Assembly: GCF_900631615.1 (NCBI RefSeq)
Contig: NZ_LR131273.1
Span: forward strand, 3,814,850-3,878,849
Source of the DNA: Tsukamurella paurometabola
Lineage (GTDB): Bacteria > Actinomycetota > Actinomycetes > Mycobacteriales > Mycobacteriaceae
Direction: 5' to 3'
DNA length: 64,000 nt
Shown: piece after piece, positions 34,409 to 43,740 of the stretch
Layout: the number at the start of each line of letters is the position of its first letter
Position numbering within the stretch: position 1 is the stretch's first letter
Translations under genes and position numbers: made by a program
Notes under the pieces: generated by a model
The model's database searches: none
Seen by the model: the letters and a program-made list of their open reading frames with translations, nothing else
Told to the model about the DNA's origin: nothing

Positions 34409-35949
34409 TGTCTCTTCCCTTCCATCACCAGGTCCAGGACCCGGTGTTCGTCGAGTTCGGCGCTCGGCCCGGTGTGGACCTGCCGACCGTCGGCGATCAC
34501 GGTGACGCGGTGTGCCAGGCCGAGGACCTCGGGGAGTTCGCTCGAGACGACGACGATCGCCACGCCGCGGCGCGCGAGATCCGTGATCAGCTGGTAGATC
34601 TCGCGGCGCGCGCCGATGTCGACGCCGCGGGTGGGTTCATCGAGCAGGAGCACGCGGCAGTCCCCGAGGAGCCACCGCGCGAGCACCACCTTCTGCTGGT
34701 TGCCGCCGGACAGCGTGCCGACGATCCGATCCACGTCGGGAGGGCGCAGGTCGACCCGCTCCGCGACGCTCTGCGCGGCGGTCCGCTCTGCGGAGCTGCT
34801 GGAGATCCCGGCCCGCGACCAGGCGGGGATGCTCGCGAGGGTGACGTTACGGGCGATCGTGTCGTCGAGCACCAGCCCCTGCGACTTGCGCTCCTCCGGG
34901 CACAAGCCGATTCCGGCGGCGACGGCGGCGGAGACCGATCCGGTTCGAACCCGCCGCCCGCCGAGCTCGACGGTGCCGGCGTCGGACCGGCGTGCACCGA
35001 AGACGGTCTCGAGGATCTCGCTGCGGCCCGAGCCGACGAGGCCGGCGAGTCCGAAGACCTCGCCGCGGCGGACGTCGAAGTCGATGGGGCCGAACTCGCC
35101 GCGCCGGGTCAGGCCGGATACGCGAAGAACCGGCTCGTCGGCCTCGTCCAACGCCGGCAGGTCGTCGTAGACGCGCTCGATCTCTCGGCCCGTCATGAGC
35201 GCGATGAGATCGCCGGCCGGTGTGTCCGCGACGGCGAGGTCCTCCGCCACCGTGCGGCCGTCCTTGAGCACGGTGATCCGATCGCCGATCCGCCGGATCT
35301 CCTCCAGACGGTGCGAGATGTAGATGATGGCCGCGCCCGCCGCGCGCAGGCGCTCGACCACTGCGAACAGGCCGTCGACCTCGCCGGAGTCGAGCACCGC
35401 GGTGGGCTCGTCCATGATCACGACCTGCCTGTGCACGTCCTGCTCGCCGAGGTGGGAGAGGGCCCGCGCGATCGACACGATCTGTTGCGCTGCAGCGGGA
35501 AGCCAGCCCACCTCCCGAGTCGGTGCCAGCTCGGGATGACCCAGGCGCGCGAGCAGAGCGGCGGCCGCGGCGTTGGTGCGGCCGCGGGCCGTGGCCCCGC
35601 CGCGCGCGAATTCGTGGCCGAGGTAGATGTTCTCGGCCACTGAGAGGCCGTCGATCAGGTCGAGCTCCTGGTAGATGGTGGCGACGCCCTGGCTCAGCGC
35701 GGCCTGGGGGGTGCCGAGTTCGACTTCGACGCCACCGAACTCGATACGCCCCGCATCGGGCTGGTGTGCCCCCGCGAGGATCTTGATGAGCGTCGACTTG
35801 CCCGCGCCGTTCTGCCCGAGCAGGCAGTGGACCTCGCCCGAGCGGGCCACGAGGTCGACACCGTCCAGGGCTCGGACGCCCGGGAACGCCTTGACGATCC
35901 CCCGCATGCGCAGCGCCGGGGGGCCAGGCTCGGATGTGATGCAGGTCAT
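34405..35949 (-). CDS. Sugar ABC transporter ATPase with two nucleotide domains (RbsA-like)
   Basis: A 514-residue protein with two ABC domains. Domain 1 has Walker A GQNGAGKST and Walker B VVIMDEPTAVLD; domain 2 has the degenerate GLVGSGRSE in place of Walker A, as usual for RbsA/MglA/XylG, and a full signature LSGGNQQKVVLARWLLGD with LLLDEPTRGVD. Start ATG 35949 lies just 7 bp after a TAGTGT -10 hexamer, so the mRNA is probably leaderless and this is the first gene of the five-gene operon. Divergent from the ROK regulator. Confidence 0.95.
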   Translation of the reverse strand: MTCITSEPGPPALRMRGIVKAFPGVRALDGVDLVARSGEVHCLLGQNGAGKSTLIKILAGAHQPDAGRIEFGGVEVELGTPQAALSQGVATIYQELDLIDGLSVAENIYLGHEFARGGATARGRTNAAAAALLARLGHPELAPTREVGWLPAAAQQIVSIARALSHLGEQDVHRQVVIMDEPTAVLDSGEVDGLFAVVERLRAAGAAIIYISHRLEEIRRIGDRITVLKDGRTVAEDLAVADTPAGDLIALMTGREIERVYDDLPALDEADEPVLRVSGLTRRGEFGPIDFDVRRGEVFGLAGLVGSGRSEILETVFGARRSDAGTVELGGRRVRTGSVSAAVAAGIGLCPEERKSQGLVLDDTIARNVTLASIPAWSRAGISSSSAERTAAQSVAERVDLRPPDVDRIVGTLSGGNQQKVVLARWLLGDCRVLLLDEPTRGVDIGARREIYQLITDLARRGVAIVVVSSELPEVLGLAHRVTVIADGRQVHTGPSAELDEHRVLDLVMEGKRQ

Positions 35950-35956
35950 AGCCGGG

Positions 35957-36027
35957 ACACTAAGGTGAGATATGTCGATTGTCAACAAAAGATGCGTTGA
36001 CTCGACCATAAGTGTGTCGGGTAGTCT
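35957..36027. promoter_or_regulatory. Back-to-back promoters and dyad between the sugar operon and ROK gene
   Basis: Minus strand: TTGACA (35985-35980), 17-bp spacer, TAGTGT (35962-35957), then 7 bp to the rbsA-like ATG. Plus strand: TTGACT (35997-36002), 19-bp spacer, TAGTCT (36022-36027) for the ROK gene. The two -35 boxes are the halves of an inverted repeat GTCAAC-N9-GTTGAC (35981-36001), flanked by TCGA on both sides. A regulator dimer on this dyad would cover both promoters. Confidence 0.75.
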
Positions 36028-36055
36028 CGGAACGACGTAGGAGGAGGTGACGGCG

Positions 36056-37258
36056 ATGACTGCGGCCAGTAGGCAACGGACGACTGTTCCGCGCGCGCGG
36101 TCGGCAGGCACGGGAGCCGGTGACCTGCTCCAACTTCTCCGTGACGGGCGCCCGCGCACCGTGGGCGAGCTCGTGCAACAGACGGGCCTGTCCCGGTCGA
36201 CGGTCCGCACCCGCGTCGACGCTCTCGTGGCCGCGGGATACCTGACCGAGACCGAGGACATGCCCTCGACGGGCGGCCGCCCCGCCGGTCGTGTCGCGTG
36301 GAACGCCCGGCACGCCGTCGTCCTCGCCGTCGACCTGGGCGCCACCCACGCCGTCGCCGCCGTGCTGGACCTCAATCGATCGGTCCTCGCCGAACACGCC
36401 TGGGACCGCCCGATCGCGGACGGGCCGGAGGCGGTCCTCGACGAGGTACTGGCCGTCGGGCGGCGCCTGCTCGACGAGGTCGCGGGCCCCCGCTTGGCAG
36501 GCGTCGGCGTCGGGCTGCCCGGCCCCGTCGAACACGCCACCGGCCGGCCGACGAGTCCGCCGATCATGCCCGGTTGGGACGGGTACGACGTGGTGGCACA
36601 CCTCGGTGTCCTCGGCGCACCCGTCCTCGTCGACAACGACGCCAACCTCATGGCGCTGGGCGAGCGCGCCGCCGGGTGGCCGGACGCGCAACACCTGTTG
36701 TTCGTGAAGGCGGCCACCGGCATCGGCGCCGGCATCATCTCCGAGGGAGTGCTCAATCGCGGCGCGATCGGCACCGCCGGCGACCTCGGGCACGTCGCCC
36801 TGCCCGCGGCCGAGGACGTCGTCTGTCACTGCGGGAACGTCGGTTGCCTCGAAGCCGTCGCCTCGGGAACCGCGATGATCGCGCGCCTGCGCGAGGCGGG
36901 CGAGCCCATCGCGTCGGTGGCCGACGTCGTGGAGGCGGTGCGCAGCGGCGACTCACGAGCCTCGGCACTCGTGCGCCAGGCGGGACGCGACATCGGCACC
37001 GTCCTGGCGTCCTGTGTGAGCCTGCTCAATCCCGCCGTGATCGTGATCGGTGGCGAACTCGCCGGCGCGGGCGAGTCCCTGGTCGCAGGAGTGCGCGAGG
37101 TCGTGTACCGCCGCTCGATCCCCCTCGCCACCTCCACCCTGCAGATCGTCGCGTCCGGCACCGGACATCACGCCGGCGTGGTGGGCGCCGCCGATATGGT
37201 GATCGACCACGTCTTCTCGTCGGCGGCGGTCGATGAGAGCCTCGCGGAGACCGCCTGA
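36056..37258 (+). CDS. ROK-family transcriptional repressor
   Basis: A 400-residue ROK protein with an N-terminal winged helix (about 25-80, LLQLLRDGRPRTVGELVQQTGLSRSTVRTRVDAL) and a sugar-kinase-like domain. The zinc site CHCGNVGCLE and the ATPase-like VLAVDLGATHAVAAVLD are present, as is LVDNDANLMALGE. Such proteins repress sugar genes and release DNA on binding a sugar or phosphate. ATG 36056 is about 9 bp after GGAGGAGG; a GTG at 36047 is too close to that site. Divergent from the ABC operon, with which it shares the dyad. Confidence 0.93.
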   Translation: MTAASRQRTTVPRARSAGTGAGDLLQLLRDGRPRTVGELVQQTGLSRSTVRTRVDALVAAGYLTETEDMPSTGGRPAGRVAWNARHAVVLAVDLGATHAVAAVLDLNRSVLAEHAWDRPIADGPEAVLDEVLAVGRRLLDEVAGPRLAGVGVGLPGPVEHATGRPTSPPIMPGWDGYDVVAHLGVLGAPVLVDNDANLMALGERAAGWPDAQHLLFVKAATGIGAGIISEGVLNRGAIGTAGDLGHVALPAAEDVVCHCGNVGCLEAVASGTAMIARLREAGEPIASVADVVEAVRSGDSRASALVRQAGRDIGTVLASCVSLLNPAVIVIGGELAGAGESLVAGVREVVYRRSIPLATSTLQIVASGTGHHAGVVGAADMVIDHVFSSAAVDESLAETA

Positions 37259-37263
37259 TCCGT

Positions 37264-38004
37264 TCAGAGCCTCGCGACGAGATCGGCGTACGCGGCCGCC
37301 GCGGTCGTCACCGCCGGCACGGGCGGCCGCTCGGGCCGGTCGACCATCACCACGTCGACACCGAGTTCCCGCGCGACCGACAGCTTCGCCGAGACGAGGT
37401 CGCCGCCGCTGTTCTTCGTGACCAGGACGTCGATCGCGTGCTCGCGCAACAGGTCTCGCTCCGAGGTCCGCGTGTACGGTCCCCGACCCCGGATCACCGT
37501 GTGCCGGGACGGCAGGACGCCCTCCGGTGTGTCGACCACACGGATCAGGAACCACCAGTCGTCGAGAGTGGCGAACTCGTGCACGTCCTGCCTGCCGGTG
37601 GTGAGCAGGGCCCGCCCGCCGCCCCGCCGCGCGAGAGCCCGCGCGGCAGCGGCCACCGTCGGCACGCGGGTCCACCGGTCCCCCGCCTCGGGCTCCCACG
37701 ACGGCCGGACGAGGGCGAGGAGCGGCACCTCCGCCGTCGCCGCGGCGAGGGCGGCGTTGCGGGAGATCGTAGCGGCGAACGGGTGCGTCGCGTCGACCAG
37801 CACATCGACGTGATCCTCGCGCAGGAAGGCGGCGAGGCCCGACGGTCCGCCGAACCCCCCGATCCGCGTCTCCCCCACCGGCAGCCGCGGATCGGCCACG
37901 CGGCCGGCGAGGGAGCTCAGCACGCCGAACCGCGGGTCGTCGTGCAGCATCCGCGCCAACTCGCGGGCCTCGGCCGTTCCGCCCAGGACCAGTACGCGCC
38001 GCAT
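37264..38004 (-). CDS. cobK: Precorrin-6A reductase CobK
   Basis: A 246-residue NADPH-dependent reductase of precorrin-6A. Conserved features are RVLVLGGTAEARELA at the start, SSLAGRV, DVLVDATHPFAATISRNA, LALVRPSWEP, LLTTGRQDVHEFA, RGPYT and VTKNSGG. Start ATG 38004 overlaps the cobM stop by one base. It lies five bases from the convergent ROK gene. Same order (cobK-cobM-cobL on one strand) as in M. tuberculosis Rv2070c-Rv2072c. Confidence 0.97.
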   Translation of the reverse strand: MRRVLVLGGTAEARELARMLHDDPRFGVLSSLAGRVADPRLPVGETRIGGFGGPSGLAAFLREDHVDVLVDATHPFAATISRNAALAAATAEVPLLALVRPSWEPEAGDRWTRVPTVAAAARALARRGGGRALLTTGRQDVHEFATLDDWWFLIRVVDTPEGVLPSRHTVIRGRGPYTRTSERDLLREHAIDVLVTKNSGGDLVSAKLSVARELGVDVVMVDRPERPPVPAVTTAAAAYADLVARL

Positions 38005-38762
38005 CAGTGGCTCGCTCCCGGCGGGCGCAATCGCCGCGCCGAGTACAGGTAGCTCTCCTCGAAGGCGTCCGCGTCGAGCACCTTCCCGACGAAGATCACC
38101 GCGGTCTTGGTGATCCCCTCCGCGGCGAGCCGCTGCGGCAGGTCCGCGAGCCGGCAGCGCACGATCCGCTCGTCCGCGCGGCTGGCGAACGCCACGACCG
38201 CCACGGGACAGTCGGCGCCGTAGTACGGCACGAGGTCGTCGGTGAGGGCTTGCGCGCGGTGCGCGGCGAGGTGCAGCGCCAGCGTCACCCCGGTCCGGGC
38301 GAGGGACGCGAGGTCCTCCCCCGCGGGCATGTCCGTCGAGAGTGTGGACACGCGGGTGATGAGCAGGGACTGACCCACGCCGGGCACCGTCAGTTCCCGG
38401 CCCAGCGCCGCGGAAGCGGCGGCGAACGCCGGCACGCCGGGGACGATCTCGTACGGCACGCCGGCCGCGTCGAGCCGGCGGGCCTGCTCGGTGAACGCGG
38501 AGTAGAGCGAGATGTCGCCCGAGTGCAGGCGCGCGACGTCGAGCCCGTCGCGGTGCGCGCCCACGAGTTCGTCGACGATCTCGGGCAACGGCATCCGGGC
38601 GGTGTCGATCAGCCTCGCCCCGGCCGGGCAACGGTCCAGCATCTCCTGCGGTACCAGCGATCCCGCGTACAGGCACACCGTGCACCGGGCCAGCAGCTCT
38701 GCGCCGCGGAGGGTGAGCAGGTCGGGAGCGCCCGGTCCCGCACCGATGAAGTAGACCGTCAC
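38004..38762 (-). CDS. cobM: Precorrin-4 C11-methyltransferase CobM
   Basis: A 252-residue SAM-dependent methyltransferase of the tetrapyrrole family. VYFIGAGPGAPDLLTLRGAELL, CLYAGSLVPQEMLDRCP, ARLHSGDISLYSAFTEQ and VPGVPAFAAASAALGRELTVP are diagnostic of CobM/CbiF. It methylates C11 of precorrin-4. Start GTG 38762 overlaps the cobL stop (GTGA). Confidence 0.97.
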   Translation of the reverse strand: MTVYFIGAGPGAPDLLTLRGAELLARCTVCLYAGSLVPQEMLDRCPAGARLIDTARMPLPEIVDELVGAHRDGLDVARLHSGDISLYSAFTEQARRLDAAGVPYEIVPGVPAFAAASAALGRELTVPGVGQSLLITRVSTLSTDMPAGEDLASLARTGVTLALHLAAHRAQALTDDLVPYYGADCPVAVVAFASRADERIVRCRLADLPQRLAAEGITKTAVIFVGKVLDADAFEESYLYSARRLRPPGASH

Positions 38763-39898
38763 GCTTCGCCTTTCACGTACACCCACTGCACGATCGGCCG
38801 GCGCGGCTGCCACGCCGTGCCCGCGCCGAGCGGCTCCAGGTCGGAGACCGTGTAGCTGCGAAGCTCGCCACCGAAGCGGGTGCGCAGCAGGGCGGCCACG
38901 TTCTGCCCCTCGACGGTCACGGTGTTCGCCACCAGCCGGCCACCCACGGGGAGGATGCCGACGCACGTCGCCGCGAGGGCCTCGGTGAGGCCGCCGCCGA
39001 TGAAGATCGCATCCGGGACGGGGAGTTCCGCGGTCAGGTCCGCCGTGTCGCCCACGATCACCTCGGCGGGCACACCGGCACGCGCGGCGTTGCGCGTCAC
39101 CCGCTCAGCGCGGTCCGCGCGCCGCTCCACCGCCGCGACGGAGCCACCGCCCTGCAGTGCCCAGGTGATCCCGACGGATCCGGAGCCGGCACCGAAGTCC
39201 CAGATCCAGCCCGGCGTCGGCCGCAGTGCCGCCACCGTCATCGCCCGCACGTCGGGCTTGGTGATCTGGCCGTCGTGTTCGAACACGAACGACCCGGCGG
39301 GCTCGGAGGGGTCGAGTGCGATCACGTTGAGGTCGTCGAACGCCAGCGACCGTTGCCAGGGCCGGACCTTCTCACGGAAACCCCCGAGCTGTTCGAGCAC
39401 CGTCATGTCGGCGGTGAGTCCGGCGTCGTGCAGCAGGTCGGCGACCGCGTTGGGCGTGACGCCGGACTCGCTGAGCACCACGACCCTGCGGCCCGCCCGT
39501 AGCGCCCGCACCAGCTGCGACGGGTCGCGTCCCACTGCGGACACGACCGTCACCTCCTCGGCGGGCCACCGCAGCCGGGCGCATGCCAGCGCGAAGCACG
39601 AGAAGTGGGGAATCACCCGCAGGTCCAGGTCGGGCCGCCGGCGCGCGATCGTCGCGCCCACGCCGTAGAACATCGGGTCCCCGCTCGCGAGCACGTGCAC
39701 GCCGTCGGCCAGTTCGTCGATCGCGGGCAGCAGCGGCGTCGGCCACGGTCGGGCGATCGCGGCGACACCGCGGGGAAGGTACTCGAGCTGGCGTGGCGCG
39801 CCGAGGATCACCGTCGCGTCGTCCATGAGCGTGCGACGCGCGACGTCGGTAAGCCCGGGCCATCCGTCGGCGCCGATGCCGACCACCGTCACCGTCAT
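38759..39898 (-). CDS. cobL: Precorrin-6Y C5,15-methyltransferase (decarboxylating) CobL
   Basis: A 379-residue bifunctional enzyme. The N-terminal half (1-200) is a CbiE-type methyltransferase (TVVGIGADGWPGLTDVARRTL, LASGDPMFYGVGATIARR, ALACARLRWPAEEVTVVSAVGRD); the C-terminal half (about 205-379) is a CbiT-type Rossmann methyltransferase with IWDFGAGSGSVGITWAL and DAIFIGGG. It methylates C5 and C15 and removes the C12 acetate carboxyl. ATG 39898 overlaps the stop of the SDR gene (ATGA). Confidence 0.97.
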   Translation of the reverse strand: MTVTVVGIGADGWPGLTDVARRTLMDDATVILGAPRQLEYLPRGVAAIARPWPTPLLPAIDELADGVHVLASGDPMFYGVGATIARRRPDLDLRVIPHFSCFALACARLRWPAEEVTVVSAVGRDPSQLVRALRAGRRVVVLSESGVTPNAVADLLHDAGLTADMTVLEQLGGFREKVRPWQRSLAFDDLNVIALDPSEPAGSFVFEHDGQITKPDVRAMTVAALRPTPGWIWDFGAGSGSVGITWALQGGGSVAAVERRADRAERVTRNAARAGVPAEVIVGDTADLTAELPVPDAIFIGGGLTEALAATCVGILPVGGRLVANTVTVEGQNVAALLRTRFGGELRSYTVSDLEPLGAGTAWQPRRPIVQWVYVKGEA

Positions 39899-40680
39899 CG
39901 CGGCATCCGCCGCCACACCGCCTGCGGGACGTACCGCAGTGCCGCGTAGAGCGGGCGCAGGACGGGCGGGATCCACACGACCCGGCGGCCGCGCCGCAGC
40001 GCGTGCACCGTCGCCTCGGCGACCTCCGGGGCGGTACGGCTGAACGGCGCCGGTTTCACGCCGGAGGCCATGAGTTCGCGCGTCATCGCCCCGACGATGA
40101 AGCCCGGCCGGGCGAGCAGCACCTGGATCCCCGTCCCGTGCAACGAATCGGTGAAGCCCTGCACGAAGCCGTCCAACCCCGCCTTCGTGCTCCCGTAGAC
40201 GAAGTTGGCCTTGCGCACCCGCACCCCGGCGACCGAGGAGAAGGCGACGATCGCCCCGCGGCCGCCCGCGCGCGGATCCTGGTCGCGCAGCAGCTTCGCC
40301 AGCCCGAGGAGGATCGACACCTGCGCCACGTAGTCGGTCTGCGCGATCTGCACCGCGTGCGCGGGGTCGGCCTCCGCGCGGGCCTGGTCGCCGAGGATGC
40401 CGAACGCCACCACCGCCACGCCGATCCGGCCGAACCGGTCGGCGACCTCGTCGAGGAACGCGGCGTGCCGCTCCGTGCGGTCGGCGTCGAACTCGATCGG
40501 GAAGACGCCCGTGGCGCCGACCTCGCGCAGCGTCGCGATCTGCACGTCCAGATGCTCCGGGCGCCGGGCCGCGAGGATCACGTCGCGGCCGGGCGCGATC
40601 CGGCGGACGACCTCCAGGCCGACCTCGCTCCGGCCGCCCAGGAGGAGCACCGCCCCGTCGGGAATCCTGTCCGCAGTCAC
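39895..40680 (-). CDS. DprE2-like short-chain dehydrogenase (Rv2073c-type)
   Basis: A 261-residue SDR. The cofactor motif is [13 protein letters not shown]; catalytic Ser and the YxxxK motif are in [22 protein letters not shown]. The overall sequence, including [10 protein letters not shown] and [10 protein letters not shown], resembles decaprenylphosphoryl-2-keto-ribose reductase (DprE2) and its paralogue Rv2073c, which also lies beside cobL. It is coupled to cobL by a 4-nt overlap. The substrate is not certain; a polyprenyl-phosphate sugar is a family-based guess. Confidence 0.9.
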   Translation of the reverse strand: MTADRIPDGAVLLLGGRSEVGLEVVRRIAPGRDVILAARRPEHLDVQIATLREVGATGVFPIEFDADRTERHAAFLDEVADRFGRIGVAVVAFGILGDQARAEADPAHAVQIAQTDYVAQVSILLGLAKLLRDQDPRAGGRGAIVAFSSVAGVRVRKANFVYGSTKAGLDGFVQGFTDSLHGTGIQVLLARPGFIVGAMTRELMASGVKPAPFSRTAPEVAEATVHALRRGRRVVWIPPVLRPLYAALRYVPQAVWRRMPR

Positions 40681-40721
40681 CGGACCAGACTAGACGCGCG
40701 GCGTCCGGCTACCGTGACCGT

Positions 40722-41126
40722 GTGCCGAACGACGACCGCCCCGTCCTCAATCCCGACGCCCTCGCCTTCGTGACCGAGCGCCACCTCGCGACGCTCAGTA
40801 CGCTGCGCGCCGACGGAACGCCGCACACCGTCGCGATCGCCTTCACCTACGACGCCGGCACCGGCGTGGCGCGGGTCATCACCTCCGGCGACAGCCAGAA
40901 GGCGCGCAACGCTGCGCGGGGCGGGTACGCCGCCCTGACGCAGGTCGACGGTGCCCGCTGGCTCACCCTGGAGGGGCCGGCACGGGTCCGCACCGACGCC
41001 GCGTCGGTGCGGGACGCCGAGGCGCGCTACGCCGTTCGCTACAAGCCGCCGCGGGAGAACCCGAAGCGCGTGGTGATCGAGATCGACGTCACCCGGGTGC
41101 TGGGATCGAGCACGCTACGCGATTAG
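40722..41126 (+). CDS. Rv2074-like F420-dependent reductase
   Basis: A 134-residue split-barrel protein. Position next to the Rv2073c-like SDR and cobL, and length, match Rv2074, which was shown in M. tuberculosis to be an F420H2-dependent biliverdin reductase. Sequence features: [45 protein letters not shown] and [22 protein letters not shown]. Start is GTG 40722, divergent from the SDR (41 bp). Its stop overlaps that of the convergent sugar porter by three bases. Confidence 0.9.
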   Translation: MPNDDRPVLNPDALAFVTERHLATLSTLRADGTPHTVAIAFTYDAGTGVARVITSGDSQKARNAARGGYAALTQVDGARWLTLEGPARVRTDAASVRDAEARYAVRYKPPRENPKRVVIEIDVTRVLGSSTLRD

Positions 41127-42577
41127 CGGGACCGCGCGGGCGGCAACTCGCCGTGCATGTCCTCGAGGGTCTTGCCCTTGGTCTCCGGCACGAATCGGTA
41201 GACGAAGAAGAGCGACAGCAGCGCGAAGGTCGCGTACAACCCGTAGGCCAGGGTGAGGTTGCCCTCCATCTTGGGGAAGGTCACGGTGATCGCCCAGTTC
41301 GCCGCCCACTGCGCCGCCGCCGCCAGCGACAGCGCCGCGCCGCGGATCCGGTTCGGGAACATCTCCCCCAGCAGCACCCAGACGACCGGTCCCCAGCTGA
41401 CGCCGAAGAAGATCACGAAGAGGTTCGCGGCCACCAGTGCGAGCACACCCATCACGCCGGTGAGGCTCGGTTTGCCGTCGACGATCTCGGCGGTGCTGAA
41501 GCAGACGGCCATCGTGGCGAGCGACACCGTCATGCCGATCGAGCCGGTGAGCAGCAGCGGACGGCGGCCGATGCGGTCCACCAGCATGATCGCGACGATC
41601 GTCACGACGACGTTGACGATCGAGGTGAAGACGCTGATCTGGTTCGACTGGGACTCCTCGAAACCCACCGCCTGCCACAGCATGTTCGAGTAGTAGAAGA
41701 TGACGTTGATGCCGACGGCCTGCTGGAAGATCGACAGCAGCAGGCCCACCCAGACGATCGGGTAGATGCCGCCGCCGGGCTTGACCAGGTCGCGCCACGA
41801 GTGCTTCTCCTCGCCGGCGAGGCTCTCCTCGATCCGTGTGACGGTGATGTCGAGGTTCTTCTCGCCCAACAGCATCGTGAGTACCCGGCGGGCCTCGGGG
41901 ATCCGATGGCGGGAGACGAGGTAGCGCGGCGACTCGGGGATCATCGTCGACGCGACCCCGTACACGATCGCGGGGATCGCCATCACGAGGAACATCCACC
42001 GCCAGGCCTCCATGCCCAGCCACAGATCGTTCGACGCGCCGCCCGCGAGCGAGGCGAGCAGCCAGTCGACCAGCAGCGACAGGAAGATGCCGAGGACGAT
42101 CGCCATCTGTTGCAGCGACCCGAGCCGGCCGCGGATCCGGGCCGGTGACACCTCGGCGATGTAGGCCGGCGCGATGACCGACGCGACGCCCACGCCCACC
42201 CCGCCGACCACGCGGAACAGGATCAGCATCCAGGTGTGCGTGGCGAAAGCGCACCCGAGCGCACTGAGCAGGAACAGGACGGCGGCGATCTGCATGACGC
42301 GCAGCCGGCCGATCCGGTCCGCGATGCGGCCCGCGGTCATCGCGCCCGCGGCGGCGCCGAGGAGCGCCGAGGCGACCGCGAAGCCGAGCGCGTACCCGTG
42401 GATGCCGAACCGGCTCTCGATCGCCTTGGTCGCGCCGTTGATGACCGCGCTGTCGTAGCCGAACAGCAGGCCGCCCATCGCCGCGACGATCGCGATCTGG
42501 ACGACCCGGCTACTGTTGCCCTCCCCCTCCTCGAAGATCGAGGGGCCGTCGGCCGTGGTGCCGCCGCCGTGCGTCAT
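41123..42577 (-). CDS. Sugar porter family MFS transporter
   Basis: A 484-residue, twelve-helix transporter. Sugar-porter signatures: [82 protein letters not shown] and [12 protein letters not shown]. It resembles XylE/GalP/IolT-type proton symporters. It stands between two well conserved mycobacterial segments, so it may be a local insertion. No regulator is adjacent. Confidence 0.94.
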   Translation of the reverse strand: MTHGGGTTADGPSIFEEGEGNSSRVVQIAIVAAMGGLLFGYDSAVINGATKAIESRFGIHGYALGFAVASALLGAAAGAMTAGRIADRIGRLRVMQIAAVLFLLSALGCAFATHTWMLILFRVVGGVGVGVASVIAPAYIAEVSPARIRGRLGSLQQMAIVLGIFLSLLVDWLLASLAGGASNDLWLGMEAWRWMFLVMAIPAIVYGVASTMIPESPRYLVSRHRIPEARRVLTMLLGEKNLDITVTRIEESLAGEEKHSWRDLVKPGGGIYPIVWVGLLLSIFQQAVGINVIFYYSNMLWQAVGFEESQSNQISVFTSIVNVVVTIVAIMLVDRIGRRPLLLTGSIGMTVSLATMAVCFSTAEIVDGKPSLTGVMGVLALVAANLFVIFFGVSWGPVVWVLLGEMFPNRIRGAALSLAAAAQWAANWAITVTFPKMEGNLTLAYGLYATFALLSLFFVYRFVPETKGKTLEDMHGELPPARSR

Positions 42578-42598
42578 AGTGCCTCCGGTCCGTCGCTG

Positions 42599-43723
42599 CT
42601 AGAGGATCGTCAAACTGTGCGGCCTGGTGTTCACGGGCTCGCAGCCGTCCTCGGTGACGATGACGATATCCTCGATCCGGGCTCCCCATCGGCCACTGAA
42701 GTAGATTCCCGGCTCGATCGAGAACGCCATGCCCGGTTCCACCGCGATGTCGTTCCCCGCAACGATGTAGGGCTCCTCGTGCACCGAGAGCCCGATCCCG
42801 TGACCGGTGCGGTGCAGGAAGTTCTCGCCCAGACCGGCGGCCGCCAGCAGCTCGCGGCCCGCGGCGTCGATCGCCTCCGCGCTCACTCCCGGGTGCACGG
42901 CCTCGACCGAGGCGCGCTGGGCCCGCTCGAGCAGGGCGTACTGCTCGGCGACCTCCGCGGGCGGCTCGCCCATGGCGTAGGTGCGGGTGCAGTCCGAGTT
43001 GTATCCCGAGGCCAGCGGCCCGCCGATGTCCACGACGACGATGTCGCCGGCCTCGATGACGCGGTCCGAGACCTCGTGGTGCGGGTCGGCCCCGTGCGGT
43101 CCCGAGCCGACGATGATGAACGCGGCCTCGGTGTGCCCCTCCTCGACGATGGCGGCGGCGATGTCGTCGGCCACCTCGCGCTCTGTGCGCCCGACCTTGA
43201 GGAAGTCGCCGACGCGGGCGTGCACGCGGTCGATCGCGGCGCCCGCGGCCCGCAGCTCATCGAGCTCGGCGGCGTCCTTGATCATCCGCAGGCGGCGCAG
43301 CACGTCGGTCGCGAGACGCGCGCTCAGACCGCGGTCCAGCAGCGGCACGAGGTGCAGCGCGGGCACGGCGTCCGCGACGGCCACCGTCGTGGCACCGGCC
43401 AGCAGGCCGAGGACCAGGGCGTACGGGTCGTCACCGTCGACCCAGTCCACGACGGACAGCTCCACGCCCGCATCGCCGAGGCCGGGCACCGCGGAGTCCC
43501 CCAGGATCGCGAGCTCGAGCCGCGGGACCACCAGGCCGAAGCCGGCATCGGTGATCACGAGTGCCGTCAGCCGCTCGAAGGACTCGCTGACGATCCCGGT
43601 CAGATATGCGAGATCGGGTCCGGGCGTGATGACGAGCGGAGTCCCCGCATCGGTCGCGAGCTGCCGGGCTCGGGTGAGACGGGTCGCGTACACCGAGGCG
43701 GGAAAGGAGTGGGGGTTACTCAT
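42599..43723 (-). CDS. pepE: Xaa-Pro dipeptidase/aminopeptidase PepE
   Basis: A 374-residue M24 (pita-bread) metallopeptidase. The five dimetal ligands are visible: D and D in VVDIGGPLASGYNSDCTRTY, H in TGHGIGLSVHEEPYI, E in FSIEPGIYF and E in ARIEDIVIV. An N-terminal creatinase-like domain occupies residues 1-140. ATG 43723 (MSNPHSF) is preferred over the longer frame. The gene is divergent from the exonuclease gene exactly as pepE (Rv2089c) is from Rv2090 in M. tuberculosis, which supports the name. Confidence 0.92.
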   Translation of the reverse strand: MSNPHSFPASVYATRLTRARQLATDAGTPLVITPGPDLAYLTGIVSESFERLTALVITDAGFGLVVPRLELAILGDSAVPGLGDAGVELSVVDWVDGDDPYALVLGLLAGATTVAVADAVPALHLVPLLDRGLSARLATDVLRRLRMIKDAAELDELRAAGAAIDRVHARVGDFLKVGRTEREVADDIAAAIVEEGHTEAAFIIVGSGPHGADPHHEVSDRVIEAGDIVVVDIGGPLASGYNSDCTRTYAMGEPPAEVAEQYALLERAQRASVEAVHPGVSAEAIDAAGRELLAAAGLGENFLHRTGHGIGLSVHEEPYIVAGNDIAVEPGMAFSIEPGIYFSGRWGARIEDIVIVTEDGCEPVNTRPHSLTIL

Positions 43724-43740
43724 GATCCGATTGTGACACG

